NCBI RefSeq assembly: GCF_002216145.1
Contig: NZ_CP022278.1
Location: 2,294,001-2,358,000 of the forward strand
DNA: 64,000 bases
Origin: Neisseria chenwenguii
GTDB lineage: Bacteria > Pseudomonadota > Gammaproteobacteria > Burkholderiales > Neisseriaceae
Direction: 5' to 3'
Below are positions 1 to 8,916 of this stretch, piece after piece. A program made the position numbers and the translations under genes. Below the pieces are notes generated by a model. It was not told the DNA's origin. It did no database searches and was given only the letters and a program-made list of their open reading frames with translations. Each line of letters begins with the position of its first letter. Positions within the stretch are counted from its first letter, which is position 1.

Positions 1-259
1 TAATGTGCACGGGCTGCTGTACGCCGGACTCACGGATGGACTCCTTGATTTGGCGGTACAGTTCGGGGTCGTGCCGGGTACGCGGGTTTTTGTCGAAGAA
101 ATCGATTTCATATACCGAAACGTTCATGAACAGCCCCGGAAAAACATCGTCTTTGCGGGCAATGTCCATGCCGGTCTGCACCGGTTGTGGTACGTTCAGG
201 CTTAATCCTGCGGTTTCCAATGTGAGTTTCGGACGGGCAGATACTGTGTTTTTATTCAT
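1..259 (-). CDS. parB: ParB-family partition protein, N-terminal part (cut by window edge)
   Basis: Reading the minus strand from an ATG at 257-259 gives an open frame that runs off the window edge (about 86 codons visible). The segment PRTRHDPELYRQIKESIRESG followed by QPVHI matches the start of the ParB/Sulfiredoxin domain, where the arginines bind CTP in known ParB proteins. The start overlaps the last codons of parA by 8 bases, so the two are translationally coupled as in many parAB operons. The companion ParA looks like the kind found on integrative conjugative elements, so this is more likely an element-borne than the main chromosomal parB. The C-terminal DNA-binding part lies outside the window. 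Confidence 0.8.
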   Translation of the reverse strand, partial: MNKNTVSARPKLTLETAGLSLNVPQPVQTGMDIARKDDVFPGLFMNVSVYEIDFFDKNPRTRHDPELYRQIKESIRESGVQQPVHI

Positions 260-1184
260 GGCTGCCGTCCTCCGCACCGTTTTGAATGTTTTCAGCCGAT
301 AAATTCGCTGTATTTTCTTCTGGCAGCAGGTTTTCGAGGTTGTCGCCGAATAAGTGGCACTCTACCTTTTGCTCCTCAATTGACGGGAACAGTTCGTATA
401 CGAGGTTAATCATCTGGCGACGGGCTGAAGAAGACTTGCCGGAGTGGGTATATTCGTGACAATGCACTGGAATCCGCAACGTTGAGGCTTCTTTATAGGC
501 TTTAGCCGATGGAATTTCCAATGTAAGCAGCCGCTTATTGGGATCCAACGTACTGTTGAAGTATTTTCTGATCTGTTCGGAAATCATCCGCGCATCTTTG
601 GTGCGGTCACGGGCATAAATCAATGCACGCAGAGGCGGAATCGGCAGATTCATAATTGAACCGTGTGCGAGCCGTTCAAGTGCGTCTTGGGTACCGGAAA
701 TAAATTCGCGCGCACTCAGGGTTTCGGGCATTATGGGGGAGAGTACGAGATTGGCCGCAAAACAAGCTGCATCCTGTATCACGCCTACCGATCCTTGTGT
801 GTCGATCAGGACAGCATCGTAGTTTTCGGCAATGTAGGGATGAACCAACTTACTGCGTAGAAGGAAGGCGCGATCAGGACGGTTTTGAACTTTAACCTGT
901 ACGTCATCGCTCACATCGTTAGAAAAAATAATGTCGAGATTGGGATAAATTGTGTTTGAGATGGTGGAACGGATGGTTGTTTCATCATTTTTTTCCAGCA
1001 GGAACTCCACCACTCCGTTGGGTGCACGATAGTGCAGCGGAAAGTATTTGCTTAATGATGGCTGAACATCGGTGTCTATCATCAACACCCGGAAACCCAT
1101 GTCTGCTAGAACGGCAGAGAGGTTGGCTGTGACTGTCGTTTTACCCGTACCGCCTTTGGTCGAGAACACAGTTATGATTACCAT
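252..1184 (-). CDS. parA: ParA-family partition ATPase (mobile-element type)
   Basis: 310-residue deviant-Walker ATPase. The Walker A motif KGGTGKTT is at residues 10-17, MIDTDVQPSLSKYF at about 40 is the A-prime region, and VLIDTQGS near 127 is Walker B. ParA dimers bind DNA and, with ParB, segregate or stabilise a replicon. The start at 1184 is chosen because AAAAGGA sits about 8 bases upstream; an ATG 27 bases further out has no such site. The 3' end overlaps parB by 8 bases. In many integrative elements a soj/parA gene is the outermost gene at one end, which suggests that an element boundary lies just beyond 1184; no tRNA or clear attachment site is visible there. Confidence 0.85.
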   Translation of the reverse strand: MVIITVFSTKGGTGKTTVTANLSAVLADMGFRVLMIDTDVQPSLSKYFPLHYRAPNGVVEFLLEKNDETTIRSTISNTIYPNLDIIFSNDVSDDVQVKVQNRPDRAFLLRSKLVHPYIAENYDAVLIDTQGSVGVIQDAACFAANLVLSPIMPETLSAREFISGTQDALERLAHGSIMNLPIPPLRALIYARDRTKDARMISEQIRKYFNSTLDPNKRLLTLEIPSAKAYKEASTLRIPVHCHEYTHSGKSSSARRQMINLVYELFPSIEEQKVECHLFGDNLENLLPEENTANLSAENIQNGAEDGSHE

Positions 1185-1442
1185 GAAAATATCCTTTTCT
1201 ATCAAAAGCATATTCTCTTGGGGGCGTAAAAATCATCGCACTGTGTCAAACTGAACTAACAGAAAAACGGTTTTAGCGAAACTCGCTACACCCGTTTTCA
1301 GACGGCGTTTTGGTGTGGGCAGGATTTGATACATATTCGTACGGTTACGCCGCTTTGGGCGGCTAACCGTACCTACGGGTTCTATGCTTGCTTGGGTGAG
1401 ACGGTATGCCGCAACCCGATGAAACGGCAACCATGTAGCCAT
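1185..1442. other. Non-coding stretch upstream of parA with short hairpin repeats
   Basis: No convincing gene. At 1269-1307 is a short repeat (AGCGAAACTCGCT hairpin plus TACAC and a uptake-like sequence) that recurs at 9552-9590. At 1339-1372 a strong inverted repeat begins GTACGGTTA and ends TAACCGTAC. The mobile-element boundary, if there is one, should be in or near this stretch. Confidence 0.5.
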
Positions 1443-1565
1443 GTAGGTTGGGTTAGGCGGTACGCCGTAACCCAACGCAACGGCAGGGGTTCGGTTGGGT
1501 TTCCGAAGCGGTAACGGTTGTTGGGTTACGGCCTTAAAGCGGCCTAACCCAACCTACGCTTGCTA
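1443..1565. repeat. MITE-like palindromic repeat, copy A
   Basis: About 123 bases bounded by GTAGGTTGGGTTAGGC and its reverse complement GCCTAACCCAACCTAC, followed by GCTTGCTAG. A near-identical copy is at 1962-2086 on the other side of the DUF1801 gene. Shorter relatives, with GTAGGT(T/C)GGGTTGTAAACCC ends and TACGCTTGCT tails, lie at 8809-8886 and 9615-9691. There is no coding capacity. The palindromic ends and dispersal suggest a small non-autonomous mobile repeat. Confidence 0.7.
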
Positions 1566-1575
1566 GACTGACATT

Positions 1576-1926
1576 TTATTCTGCTGCTTTTTGCGCCAAT
1601 CGTAAGTAATCCGTTAAATGCTTATTTTCTATATCTTCAAGCGTATGTAATTTCAAATGACGGCAGTCTTTGCCTTTTCCTTCTAATAAACCGTGCGGGT
1701 CTGCTATCTCGGCGCCATGATTAAATTCCACAGATACATGTTGCTTGTAAACAAAAATGCCGCAAAACGGTTCAGGTGCGGCAAACAGAATGCCGCCATA
1801 TTTCACTTCTTCCTCTACTGTATCTGCCAGCTGCAATATTCTCGTGCGCACGCTATCGGCGATTTCATACAAGGCGGGATTACCAATTTGCCAGTCATTC
1901 AGCAGACTTTTTACTTTTTGGTTCAT
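1576..1926 (-). CDS. DUF1801 domain protein
   Basis: 116 residues, a length usual for the small DUF1801 (YdhG-like) family. The region EEEVKYGGILFAAPEPFCGIF followed by HVSVEFNHGAEI is typical of the fold. Function is not established for this family; some relatives have an SCP/ferredoxin-like alpha-beta fold. The ATG is preceded by AGGAGG (plus-strand TCCTCCT at 1931), an ideal ribosome binding site. The gene is bracketed by two copies of the same palindromic repeat (1443-1565 and 1962-2086). Confidence 0.75.
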   Translation of the reverse strand: MNQKVKSLLNDWQIGNPALYEIADSVRTRILQLADTVEEEVKYGGILFAAPEPFCGIFVYKQHVSVEFNHGAEIADPHGLLEGKGKDCRHLKLHTLEDIENKHLTDYLRLAQKAAE

Positions 1927-1961
1927 GATTTCCTCCTAATTTGAGTTCTGCATAAGCAAGA

Positions 1962-2086
1962 GTAGGTCGGGTTAGGCGGTACGCCGTAACCCAACGCAAC
2001 CACAGGAGTTCGGTTAAGTTTCCGAAGCGGTAACGGTCGTTGGGTTACGGCCTTGAAGCGGCCTAACCCAACCCTACGCTTGCTAG
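1962..2086. repeat. MITE-like palindromic repeat, copy B
   Basis: Second copy of the element at 1443-1565, in the same orientation and with the same inverted ends. Its last bases (GCTTGCTAG) supply the stop codon of the membrane protein gene at 2083-2634, so insertion may have altered that protein's C-terminus. Confidence 0.7.
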
Positions 2087-2634
2087 TTTAATCCAAGAGC
2101 TTTAACTAAAGCAGCTCCTACTACTGCTAAAATCAGCCCAACTATTAGTGGTGCGAGATATAAATCATGGAATTTATTTGAGGACTGAGGGAGTTCAACA
2201 TTATGTTTGATCTGTTTTCTAGTTTCGTTAACTGAACTTTTAATCGAATCCCTAAGTAAGTAATCTTCAATTTCTCTATCAATCATTTTTATGCGACCTC
2301 TAAGTTCAAGTGCAGAGTTAATTACAATCCACCCAATAAAAAACATCATATAAATTAACAAGAAGATGAAATTTTGCTTATCCATTATATCTATTTGATT
2401 GGGAACTGGAGAACGTTTCCAAAAGAAATTGAGAAATTCTGTTCTTTCATAGATAGAGTAAACTATATTTTTGAAAGGTAACGAAATTGCGTGCCCTAAA
2501 CTAGTCCCATCATCTAATCTAAAATAAAACATTTTACAAATAGAAACAATAGTAGAAATAGCGGATGGCAGAGAAATTAGAAAACCACATATAAACCTGA
2601 TGATTACCTTTCGCTTAGCATCATTAAAATTCAT
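2083..2634 (-). CDS. Hypothetical membrane protein, AT-rich
   Basis: 183 residues that I do not recognise as a named family. Three hydrophobic segments are visible: residues about 11-37 (RFICGFLISLPSAISTIVSI), about 88-108 (FIFLLIYMMFFIGWIVINS) and the C-terminal 20 (LIVGLILAVVGAALVKAL). A charged linker at about 110-150 (RGRIKMIDREIEDYLLRDSI) separates the last two. Base composition is visibly AT-richer than the flanking uvrB, which suggests horizontal transfer. The stop codon falls inside a repeat element, so the native C-terminus may be lost. Confidence 0.6.
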   Translation of the reverse strand: MNFNDAKRKVIIRFICGFLISLPSAISTIVSICKMFYFRLDDGTSLGHAISLPFKNIVYSIYERTEFLNFFWKRSPVPNQIDIMDKQNFIFLLIYMMFFIGWIVINSALELRGRIKMIDREIEDYLLRDSIKSSVNETRKQIKHNVELPQSSNKFHDLYLAPLIVGLILAVVGAALVKALGLN

Positions 2635-2674
2635 ATAAAAGCTCCAATTTCATTCTAATTTTTAAATTATATAA

Positions 2675-4717
2675 TCACTCCGCCCCAAACAACAATCCTT
2701 CCTTAATCCCCCGAATCTTATCCCTCAACACCGCCGCTTCTTCAAACTGCAAATCCCTGGCCGCCTGCTGCATGGCTTTTTCCAGTTTGGCGATTTCTTT
2801 AAGCGCATCTTCTTCGGTGTGGATTTCGCCGACTTTAACCTTGCCTTTGCCGCCTTTTTTGGTTTTCAGGCTACCTGAAAGACCATTATTCTCTTCGTGG
2901 TACACGCCGTCGATGATGTCTTTGACCTTTTTGTTGATTTGCTGCGGTACGATGCCGTGTTCTTCGTTGAATTTCATCTGTTTTTCTCGTCGGCGTTCGG
3001 TTTCGTCGATGGCGGCTTTCATCGAATCGGTGATTTTGTCGGCGTAGAGGATGGCGACGCCGTTGACGTTGCGGGCGGCGCGGCCGATGGTTTGGATCAG
3101 GCTGCGGTGGGAGCGCAGGAAGCCTTCTTTGTCGGCGTCGAGGATGGCGACGAGGGAGACTTCGGGGATGTCGAGACCTTCGCGCAGGAGGTTGATGCCG
3201 ACGAGCACGTCAAAGAGGCCGAGGCGTAAATCTCGAATGATTTCAACGCGTTCTACGGTGTCGATGTCGCTGTGCAGGTAGCGCACTTTGATACCGAGTT
3301 CGCTGTAATAGTCGGTGAGCTGTTCGGCCATGCGTTTGGTGAGGGTGGTTACGAGCACGCGCTCGCCTTTTTTGCGACGGTCGTTGATTTCGCTTAGCAA
3401 ATCATCGACTTGCGTGCCAACGGGGCGGATGATGATTTGCGGGTCAACCAGTCCGGTGGGGCGCACGACTTGTTCGACCACCTGCCCTGCGTGTTCTTCT
3501 TCGTATTTGGCGGGGGTGGCGGATACGAAGATGGTTTGCGGCATGATTTTTTCGAATTCGTGGAATTTGAGCGGGCGGTTGTCGCGGGCGGAAGGCAGCC
3601 TGAAGCCGTAGTCCACCAGATTTTGCTTGCGGCTGGCGTCGCCTTTGTACATGCCGCCGATTTGGGTGACGGTAACGTGGCTTTCGTCGATAAACATGAT
3701 GGCATTGTCGGGCAGATAGTCCATCAGCGTGGGCGGCGGTTCGCCTTCTTTTTTGCCGGAAAAGTGGCGGCTGTAGTTTTCGATGCCTTTGCAGAAGCCC
3801 ATTTCGTAGAGCATTTCGAGATCGAAGCGGGTGCGTTGCTCGATGCGCTGCTGCTCGACGGGTCGGTTTTCTTTGGTAAAGAAATCAATGCGTTCGCGCA
3901 GCTCGGCCTTGATGCTTTCGCAGGCACGCAAAACGGTGTCACGCGGGGTAACGTAGTGGCTGGACGGGAACACGGTGTAGCGCCCCACCCTTTGCAGGCT
4001 GCCGCCGGTAAGCGGGTCGAACAAATCGAGGCGGTCGATTTCGTCGTCGAACAGGGAAATCCGCAGCGCGCTTTCGGAGCTTTCGGCGGGGTACACGTCA
4101 ATCACGTCGCCGCGCACGCGGAACGAGCCGCGTTTGAAATCCATCTCGCCGCGTTCGTACTGCATGGAAACCAGCATGGAAATGATGTCGCGCTGCTCGA
4201 TGGTGTCGCCCTCTTTCACGGAAAGCACCATCTGCTGGTATTCGGTCGGGTCGCCGATACCGTAAATTGCGGACACGGTGGCGACGATAATCACGTCGTT
4301 GCGCGTCATCAGGTTTTTGGTGGCGGAAAGGCGCATCTGCTCGATGTGTTCGTTAATCGCGCTGTCTTTTTCGATGAACAGATCACGTGACGGAACATAG
4401 GCTTCGGGCTGGTAATAGTCGTAGTAGGACACGAAATATTCCACCGCGTTTTCGGGAAAAAACTCGCGCATTTCGGCATAAAGCTGCGCCGCCAGCGTTT
4501 TGTTGTGCGCCATGATGATGGCCGGGCGGCCGCTCTGTGCGATGACGTTCGCCATCGTGTAGGTTTTGCCCGAACCGGTTACGCCGAGCAGGGTTTGGTA
4601 AGCAAGGCCGTCTGAAAGCCCTTCGAGCAGGCCGGCGATGGCGGAGGGCTGGTCGCCTGCGGGCGGGAAAGGCTGGTGGAGTTTGAAGGGGGAACCGGGA
4701 TATTGGATGACTTGCAT
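2675..4717 (-). CDS. uvrB: Excinuclease ABC subunit B
   Basis: 680 residues, normal for UvrB. It is the damage-verification helicase of nucleotide excision repair: UvrA loads it, and UvrC joins to make the incisions. Visible landmarks are Walker A GVTGSGKT near residue 45, the beta-hairpin region [16 protein letters not shown] near 95-110, the DEAD-like box MFIDESH near 340, helicase motif VI with QTIGRAARN near 540, and a C-terminal UVR motif ([21 protein letters not shown]) that contacts UvrC. It is monocistronic in this window. uvrA lies about 7 kb away on the same strand. Confidence 0.98.
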   Translation of the reverse strand: MQVIQYPGSPFKLHQPFPPAGDQPSAIAGLLEGLSDGLAYQTLLGVTGSGKTYTMANVIAQSGRPAIIMAHNKTLAAQLYAEMREFFPENAVEYFVSYYDYYQPEAYVPSRDLFIEKDSAINEHIEQMRLSATKNLMTRNDVIIVATVSAIYGIGDPTEYQQMVLSVKEGDTIEQRDIISMLVSMQYERGEMDFKRGSFRVRGDVIDVYPAESSESALRISLFDDEIDRLDLFDPLTGGSLQRVGRYTVFPSSHYVTPRDTVLRACESIKAELRERIDFFTKENRPVEQQRIEQRTRFDLEMLYEMGFCKGIENYSRHFSGKKEGEPPPTLMDYLPDNAIMFIDESHVTVTQIGGMYKGDASRKQNLVDYGFRLPSARDNRPLKFHEFEKIMPQTIFVSATPAKYEEEHAGQVVEQVVRPTGLVDPQIIIRPVGTQVDDLLSEINDRRKKGERVLVTTLTKRMAEQLTDYYSELGIKVRYLHSDIDTVERVEIIRDLRLGLFDVLVGINLLREGLDIPEVSLVAILDADKEGFLRSHRSLIQTIGRAARNVNGVAILYADKITDSMKAAIDETERRREKQMKFNEEHGIVPQQINKKVKDIIDGVYHEENNGLSGSLKTKKGGKGKVKVGEIHTEEDALKEIAKLEKAMQQAARDLQFEEAAVLRDKIRGIKEGLLFGAE

Positions 4718-4760
4718 TTTCAGACGGCCTAAAGGGATGCGGAAAGAAGGAATTATAGCA

Positions 4761-4819
4761 AAAGGCCGTCTGAAAACTTCGGCTGCGCTCGGTGGGCAGA
4801 GTTTTCAGACGGCTTTTAT
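4761..4819. terminator. Inverted uptake-sequence pair after purE
   Basis: AGGCCGTCTGAAAA and TTTTCAGACGGC flank a 30-base loop just 3' of purE. Inverted DUS pairs commonly act as factor-independent terminators in Neisseria. Confidence 0.6.
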
Positions 4820-4831
4820 ATATTTTGCAGA

Positions 4832-5317
4832 CTATTCCTGCGGCAGTTCCATCGCCAAAACCGCGGCTTCCTGCTTGGCGCGGAAGGCGGCGAGTTTTTG
4901 AGCGAGTTCGGCGTTTTCGTTGGCCAAAAGCGAAACGGCAAACAGCGCGGCGTTGGCGGCGCCGGCTTCGCCGATGGCAAAGGTGGCGACGGGCACGCCT
5001 TTGGGCATCTGCACGATGGACAGCAGCGAATCTTCGCCGCGCAGGTATTTGCTCGGCACGGGCACGCCCAACACGGGGACGGTGGTTTTGGCGGCGACCA
5101 TGCCCGGCAGGTGTGCGGCGCCGCCTGCGCCGGCGATGATGGCCTTGATGCCGCGCGCGCGGGCGGTTTCAGCGTATTCAAACATCAAATCGGGCGTGCG
5201 GTGTGCGGAAACGACGCTCGCTTCGAATTCGACGCCGAACTGTTTTAAAAACTCGGCGGCGTGCTGCATAACCGGCCAGTCACTGTTGCTGCCCATAATG
5301 ATACCGACTTGAATCAT
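4832..5317 (-). CDS. purE: N5-carboxyaminoimidazole ribonucleotide mutase
   Basis: 161 residues, typical of class I PurE, which converts N5-CAIR to CAIR in purine synthesis. The substrate-binding GSNSDWPVM (residues 9-17) and the catalytic SAHRTPD (about 39-45) are intact, as is the [11 protein letters not shown] segment near 71-81. The partner gene purK is not in the window. Confidence 0.97.
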   Translation of the reverse strand: MIQVGIIMGSNSDWPVMQHAAEFLKQFGVEFEASVVSAHRTPDLMFEYAETARARGIKAIIAGAGGAAHLPGMVAAKTTVPVLGVPVPSKYLRGEDSLLSIVQMPKGVPVATFAIGEAGAANAALFAVSLLANENAELAQKLAAFRAKQEAAVLAMELPQE

Positions 5318-5354
5318 GTGTTTTCCTAGAGGCGGGTTGGTAGGGGGGGAATGG

Positions 5355-5397
5355 TTTTCAGACGGCCTAATCTGCTTTCAAAGGCCGTCTGAAAAAT
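5355..5397. terminator. Inverted uptake-sequence pair after the CpoB-like lipoprotein gene
   Basis: TTTTCAGACGGCCT and AGGCCGTCTGAAAA are separated by a short loop, immediately 3' of the gene ending at 5399. Confidence 0.6.
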
Positions 5398-5398
5398 C

Positions 5399-6112
5399 CT
5401 AACGCTGCTTGATGCTTACCGCTGCGCGTTTGGCAGCGGGGCTGTCGGGGTAGGTCTGGATCAGCTTGCGCCAAGTGTTTCGGGCAATGTCTTTCTGCTG
5501 CATTCTGTATTGGCATTGGCCGATGACAAACAGCGCTTCGGGCGCTTCGGACGTGCCGCGGAAACGGTTGGCTAAACGGCCGGCGGTTTCGATGGCGGTT
5601 TCACAATTGCCGAGTTTCTGCTGACTTTGAACAAGTAAAAACATATTGCGCCGCGCGGCGTCGCTGCCGTTACCGCCGTCTGCGCCTTTGAGGGCGGCGG
5701 CGGCGGCGGCATAGTTGCCGCTTTTATAGAGTTTGGATGCGTGGGCATACAGGCGGGTTTCGCGGGCGGCAACGGTGTCGTCCGCGCCGACGCCGGCGGC
5801 GCTGCTTTTCAGGTATTGGTTTTTGAGTTTGGCATCGTTGATGCGGTAGTCGGCGGGCGGACGTTTCTCCGACGGAATCTTGCCACTGCGCTCAAGCTGC
5901 TGCACGCGGGTTTTGAGTCGCTCGATTTCGTATTCCATGCCGGCAAGCTGCATGTTGAGACGGTTGAGCTCGCTTTGCTTACCTGGACGGCGGTAATCTT
6001 CGTGTTTGTCAGGCACGGCTTCGGCGCTGTCGGGCGCCGGCGGCGGGAGGTTGGCGCAGGCGGAAAGGGCGATGATGCTGAGCAGAATGGCGGTTTGTTT
6101 GATGATGTTCAT
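5399..6112 (-). CDS. CpoB/YbgF-like lipoprotein with coiled coil and TPR-like tail
   Basis: 237 residues. A signal peptide ends in the lipobox LSAC (Cys19), so the protein should be lipidated. A short coiled coil (about 47-75, NRLNMQLAGMEYEIERLKTRVQQLE) is followed by a basic linker and, from about 125, tetratricopeptide-like helices ending in AKRAAVSIKQR. This resembles CpoB/YbgF, which links the Tol-Pal system to peptidoglycan synthesis, but no tol or pal gene is adjacent, so that role is inferred. The start is one base from the stop of the upstream methyltransferase gene, so the two are probably cotranscribed. Confidence 0.75.
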   Translation of the reverse strand: MNIIKQTAILLSIIALSACANLPPPAPDSAEAVPDKHEDYRRPGKQSELNRLNMQLAGMEYEIERLKTRVQQLERSGKIPSEKRPPADYRINDAKLKNQYLKSSAAGVGADDTVAARETRLYAHASKLYKSGNYAAAAAALKGADGGNGSDAARRNMFLLVQSQQKLGNCETAIETAGRLANRFRGTSEAPEALFVIGQCQYRMQQKDIARNTWRKLIQTYPDSPAAKRAAVSIKQR

Positions 6113-6113
6113 G

Positions 6114-6782
6114 TTATTTTTTCATTAACAGGGTCAGGCCGTCGCCGACGGGCAGGGTAATCGGAACGATGCGCGTATCGTGCGGCAGGCTGCGGTTGAA
6201 GGTTTTCAAAATATCCAAACTGGGCGGGGCGTTTGCGATGTCGTCTTCCATCACGCGGCCGCCGAGCAGGATGTTGTCGATGGCGATGATGCCGCCGCTT
6301 CTGACCAAAGTCAGGCAGCGTTCGAAATACTGCGGGGTCGGCGGTTTGTCGGCGTCGATGAGGGCGAGGTCGTAACTGCCGGCTTCGCCGTTTGCAATCA
6401 AGTCGTCCAACGTCAGCAGCGCGGGCTGAAGGTGCAGCGTGATTTTGTGCACCACGCCTGCGGCCTGCCAGCTTTCGCGGGCGAGGTCGGTAAAGGTGAC
6501 GCTGATGTCGCAGGCGGTAATGCGACCGTGTTCGGGCAGAACGAGCGCCATCGCGGTGCTGCTGTATCCGGTGAACACGCCGATTTCCAGATATTTTTCG
6601 GCCTTGATCAGCCGTGCGAGCCAAGTCATCAGGGCGGACTGCTCGCGCGCAATCGCCATTTTGCCCAAGCGGTGTGATTTGGTGCGCCGGCGCAGCTTTT
6701 CCAACGCGGGATGTTCGGCCTCGCCGATGCTGTTGAGATAGGCTTGCAGCGCGGGGGCGATGTTGGCGGTGTGCGTGGTCAT
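6114..6782 (-). CDS. Class I SAM-dependent O-methyltransferase (COG4122 type)
   Basis: 222 residues, matching the catechol/caffeoyl-CoA O-methyltransferase-like family. The SAM-binding motif is YLEIGVFTGYSSTAMAL (about 60-76), followed by the acidic strand end ACDIS (about 91) and DLALIDADKPPTPQYFE (about 137), whose aspartates bind the metal and nucleoside in relatives. The physiological substrate is unknown. It lies directly upstream of the CpoB-like gene on the same strand. Confidence 0.88.
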   Translation of the reverse strand: MTTHTANIAPALQAYLNSIGEAEHPALEKLRRRTKSHRLGKMAIAREQSALMTWLARLIKAEKYLEIGVFTGYSSTAMALVLPEHGRITACDISVTFTDLARESWQAAGVVHKITLHLQPALLTLDDLIANGEAGSYDLALIDADKPPTPQYFERCLTLVRSGGIIAIDNILLGGRVMEDDIANAPPSLDILKTFNRSLPHDTRIVPITLPVGDGLTLLMKK

Positions 6783-6794
6783 GCCGTCTGAAAA

Positions 6795-6980
6795 TTAATC
6801 TTGGTAATAGGTGTAGGGCTTTTTGGCGACTTTGGCGGCTTCAAAACCGGCCTCTTCTTCGGGCTTGAGGGTAACGTCCCACAGCAGGTTGCGGTTGTCC
6901 AAACGCTGCTGCGCGAGCTCGGGGCGCTCTTCGAGCAGTTTGTTTAAAAACTTGGTGGCATCGGATTGGTAGTCATACAT
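6795..6980 (-). CDS. DUF3460 family small protein
   Basis: 61 residues beginning MYDYQSDATKFLNKLLEERP and ending YTYYQD. This matches the short DUF3460 family of beta-proteobacteria, whose function is unknown. It is highly charged with no membrane segment. It lies 12 bases upstream of the methyltransferase gene on the same strand and is probably the first gene of that operon. The start is supported by a GGGGAACAG site upstream of the ATG. Confidence 0.75.
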   Translation of the reverse strand: MYDYQSDATKFLNKLLEERPELAQQRLDNRNLLWDVTLKPEEEAGFEAAKVAKKPYTYYQD

Positions 6981-7118
6981 TTTCTGTTCCCCAAAACGGT
7001 AGTTTCGATGCGGTTTATTATAGCCGATATTTTCAGGCGCGGCAGGGTTTCAGGTATAATGGCGAGCTGTTTCGGCGCGATGCCGCCGTTTTGTTTTTAT
7101 TGAAAAAACAGGCCGTCT

Positions 7119-7165
7119 GAAACCTTTGCCGAGTGTTTTTATCAAGAAGACTCCGCAAAGGTTTC
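7119..7165 (+). promoter_or_regulatory. Hairpin in the pcnB leader
   Basis: GAAACCTTTGC at 7119-7129 pairs with GCAAAGGTTTC at 7155-7165; with one mismatch the arms extend to 16 bases. The hairpin lies inside an inverted uptake-sequence pair (AGGCCGTCTGAA at about 7110, TTCAGACGGCCT at about 7186) about 55 bases before the pcnB start. It could attenuate transcription or protect the message; this is inference. Confidence 0.45.
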
Positions 7166-7219
7166 AATCTGCGGAACCCGTCAGTTTCAGACGGCCTGAT
7201 ACAAAAAGAAATCCACATC

Positions 7220-8557
7220 ATGCTGAAAAAACTGCTGCGCAAAGTCATGCCCGCCAAAGCAGGCAAATCCAAGCTGCACAAAACCGTCATTCCCTTTTCG
7301 CAACACGGCATCCGCGAGGATATGCTGAGTTTTGCCGCCGAAAAAGTCGTCCGCCGCCTGCACGAGCAGGGCTATGAAGCCTATGTCGTCGGCGGTGCGG
7401 TGCGCGATTTGCTTTTGGGCGTCGAGCCGAAAGATTTCGATGTCGCCACCAACGCCACGCCCGAAGAAGTGCACAAAATCTTCCGCCGCAGCCGCATCAT
7501 CGGCCGCCGCTTTCAGATTGTGCACGTCATGGTCGGCCCCGAAACCATCGAAGTCACGACCTTCCGCGGCGGCAGTAACGCGCTGCAAAACGCCCACGGC
7601 CGCATCATGAAAGACAACACCTACGGCAGCATGGAAGAAGACGCGCAGCGCCGCGACTTTACCTGCAACGCGCTTTATTACGACCCCATCCGCCAAGAAA
7701 TCACCGACTTTCACAACGGCGCCGCCGACATCGCCGCACGCCGCCTCGTCATCATCGGCGCCGCAGCCGCCCGCTATCAGGAAGATCCTGTACGCATCCT
7801 CCGCGCCGTGCGCCTTTCCGGCAAACTCGGCTTCGACGTCGAAGCGCAAACCGCCGCCCCCATCCCCGAATGTGCAGGCCGTCTGAAACACGAGCCTGTC
7901 GCGCGGCTGTTTGACGAAATCATGAAAATCCTCTTCTCCGGCCACGCCCGCGACTGCCTGCGCCGGCTCAACACCCTCGGCGTTTCAGACGACATCCATC
8001 CGCTTCTGACCGCGCTCAAAACCGCCGAACAACCCGAAAACCGCATCATCACCCTCGCCCTGAAAAACACCGACGAGCGCCTGCGCCAAGACAAACCCGT
8101 TTCCGTCGGCTTCGTATTGGCCGCCGTCTTATGGCCTCGGCTCGAACAACACTGGCAACACTACCGCAAACACGGCATGAAGCCCGTACCTGCGCTCACC
8201 GAAGCCGTCAACACCATGCGCGATACCGTCGAAAAAGGCTGGGGCGTACCGCAGCGCTTTTCCGCCACCATGCGCGAAATCTGGCAGCTCCAGCCCCAGT
8301 TTGACAACCGGCTCGGCGCCCGCCCCCACCGTCTCGTTGCCCAAGCCCGTTTCCGCGCCGCCTACGATTTCCTCGTCCTGCGCACCCAAACCGGCGAAGT
8401 GCCGCAGGAGTTAGCCGACTGGTGGACGCGCTTCCAACATGCCGACGACGAAACCCGCAACCAAATGAGCAACACCGCCCCGCAAAACGGCGACAGCGCC
8501 GACAAACCCAAACGCCGTCGCCGTAAACCGCGAAGGAAAAAAGCCGCGGCGGATTAA
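7220..8557 (+). CDS. pcnB: Poly(A) polymerase I
   Basis: 445 residues from the ATG at 7220, which follows AAAAAGAAA. An in-frame start at 7133 would place an uptake sequence and a hairpin inside the coding region and is rejected. PcnB adds 3' poly(A) tails that promote RNA decay. The nucleotidyltransferase signature VGGAVRDLLLG (about 56-66) and the catalytic DFDVATNA (about 70-77) are present. A basic C-terminal tail, rich in RRRRKPRRKK, is typical of proteobacterial PcnB and distinguishes it from the CCA-adding enzyme. It is monocistronic. Confidence 0.95.
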   Translation: MLKKLLRKVMPAKAGKSKLHKTVIPFSQHGIREDMLSFAAEKVVRRLHEQGYEAYVVGGAVRDLLLGVEPKDFDVATNATPEEVHKIFRRSRIIGRRFQIVHVMVGPETIEVTTFRGGSNALQNAHGRIMKDNTYGSMEEDAQRRDFTCNALYYDPIRQEITDFHNGAADIAARRLVIIGAAAARYQEDPVRILRAVRLSGKLGFDVEAQTAAPIPECAGRLKHEPVARLFDEIMKILFSGHARDCLRRLNTLGVSDDIHPLLTALKTAEQPENRIITLALKNTDERLRQDKPVSVGFVLAAVLWPRLEQHWQHYRKHGMKPVPALTEAVNTMRDTVEKGWGVPQRFSATMREIWQLQPQFDNRLGARPHRLVAQARFRAAYDFLVLRTQTGEVPQELADWWTRFQHADDETRNQMSNTAPQNGDSADKPKRRRRKPRRKKAAAD

Positions 8558-8916
8558 AGGTTTGAAACACTAAAGGCTGTCTGAAAACCTGAGGTTGAAG
8601 TTTTCAGACGGCCTTTGGCTTATAGGGTGGTAAATCAGAATGCAAGCCTGCGCAGATATGGTTAGAACTGCGTAGGGTGGTGTAAACCCACCATGTTTCG
8701 AAAAACTGTCAGTCGGGCATTTATGGTTTGAGACGGCATCGGATTGGGGAAGATGCGTGCGTGGATTGTTGCTCATACATACATGCTGCACTTGCTGTAT
8801 GCAGTTTTGTAGGTCGGGTTGTAAACCCAACGTTTCAGAGAAAGAGGGACTGTTTTGTTGGGTTTGCAATCCAACCTGCGCTTGCTGAAAAAAACACTTC
8901 AGACAGGCATTGAACC
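8558..8916. other. Intergenic: pcnB terminator and dispersed repeats
   Basis: There is no gene. An imperfect DUS pair (AGGCTGTCTGAAAA / TTTTCAGACGGCCT) at 8573-8614 is the likely pcnB terminator. 8809-8886 is a member of the GTAGGTCGGGTTGTAAACCC...GCTTGCTG repeat family, and a shorter relative lies near 8680. At about 8897 is a TTCAGACAGGCA uptake sequence (TGCCTGTCTGAA dialect). Confidence 0.6.

Noticed and set aside
1185..1570. tRNA or dif attachment site at the mobile-element edge
   Set aside because: Searched by eye on both strands; no cloverleaf or convincing dif-like palindrome found.
3410..4390. 326-codon plus-strand frame opposite uvrB
   Set aside because: Gly/Val/His-rich shadow of the uvrB third-codon bias; uvrB on the other strand is unambiguous.
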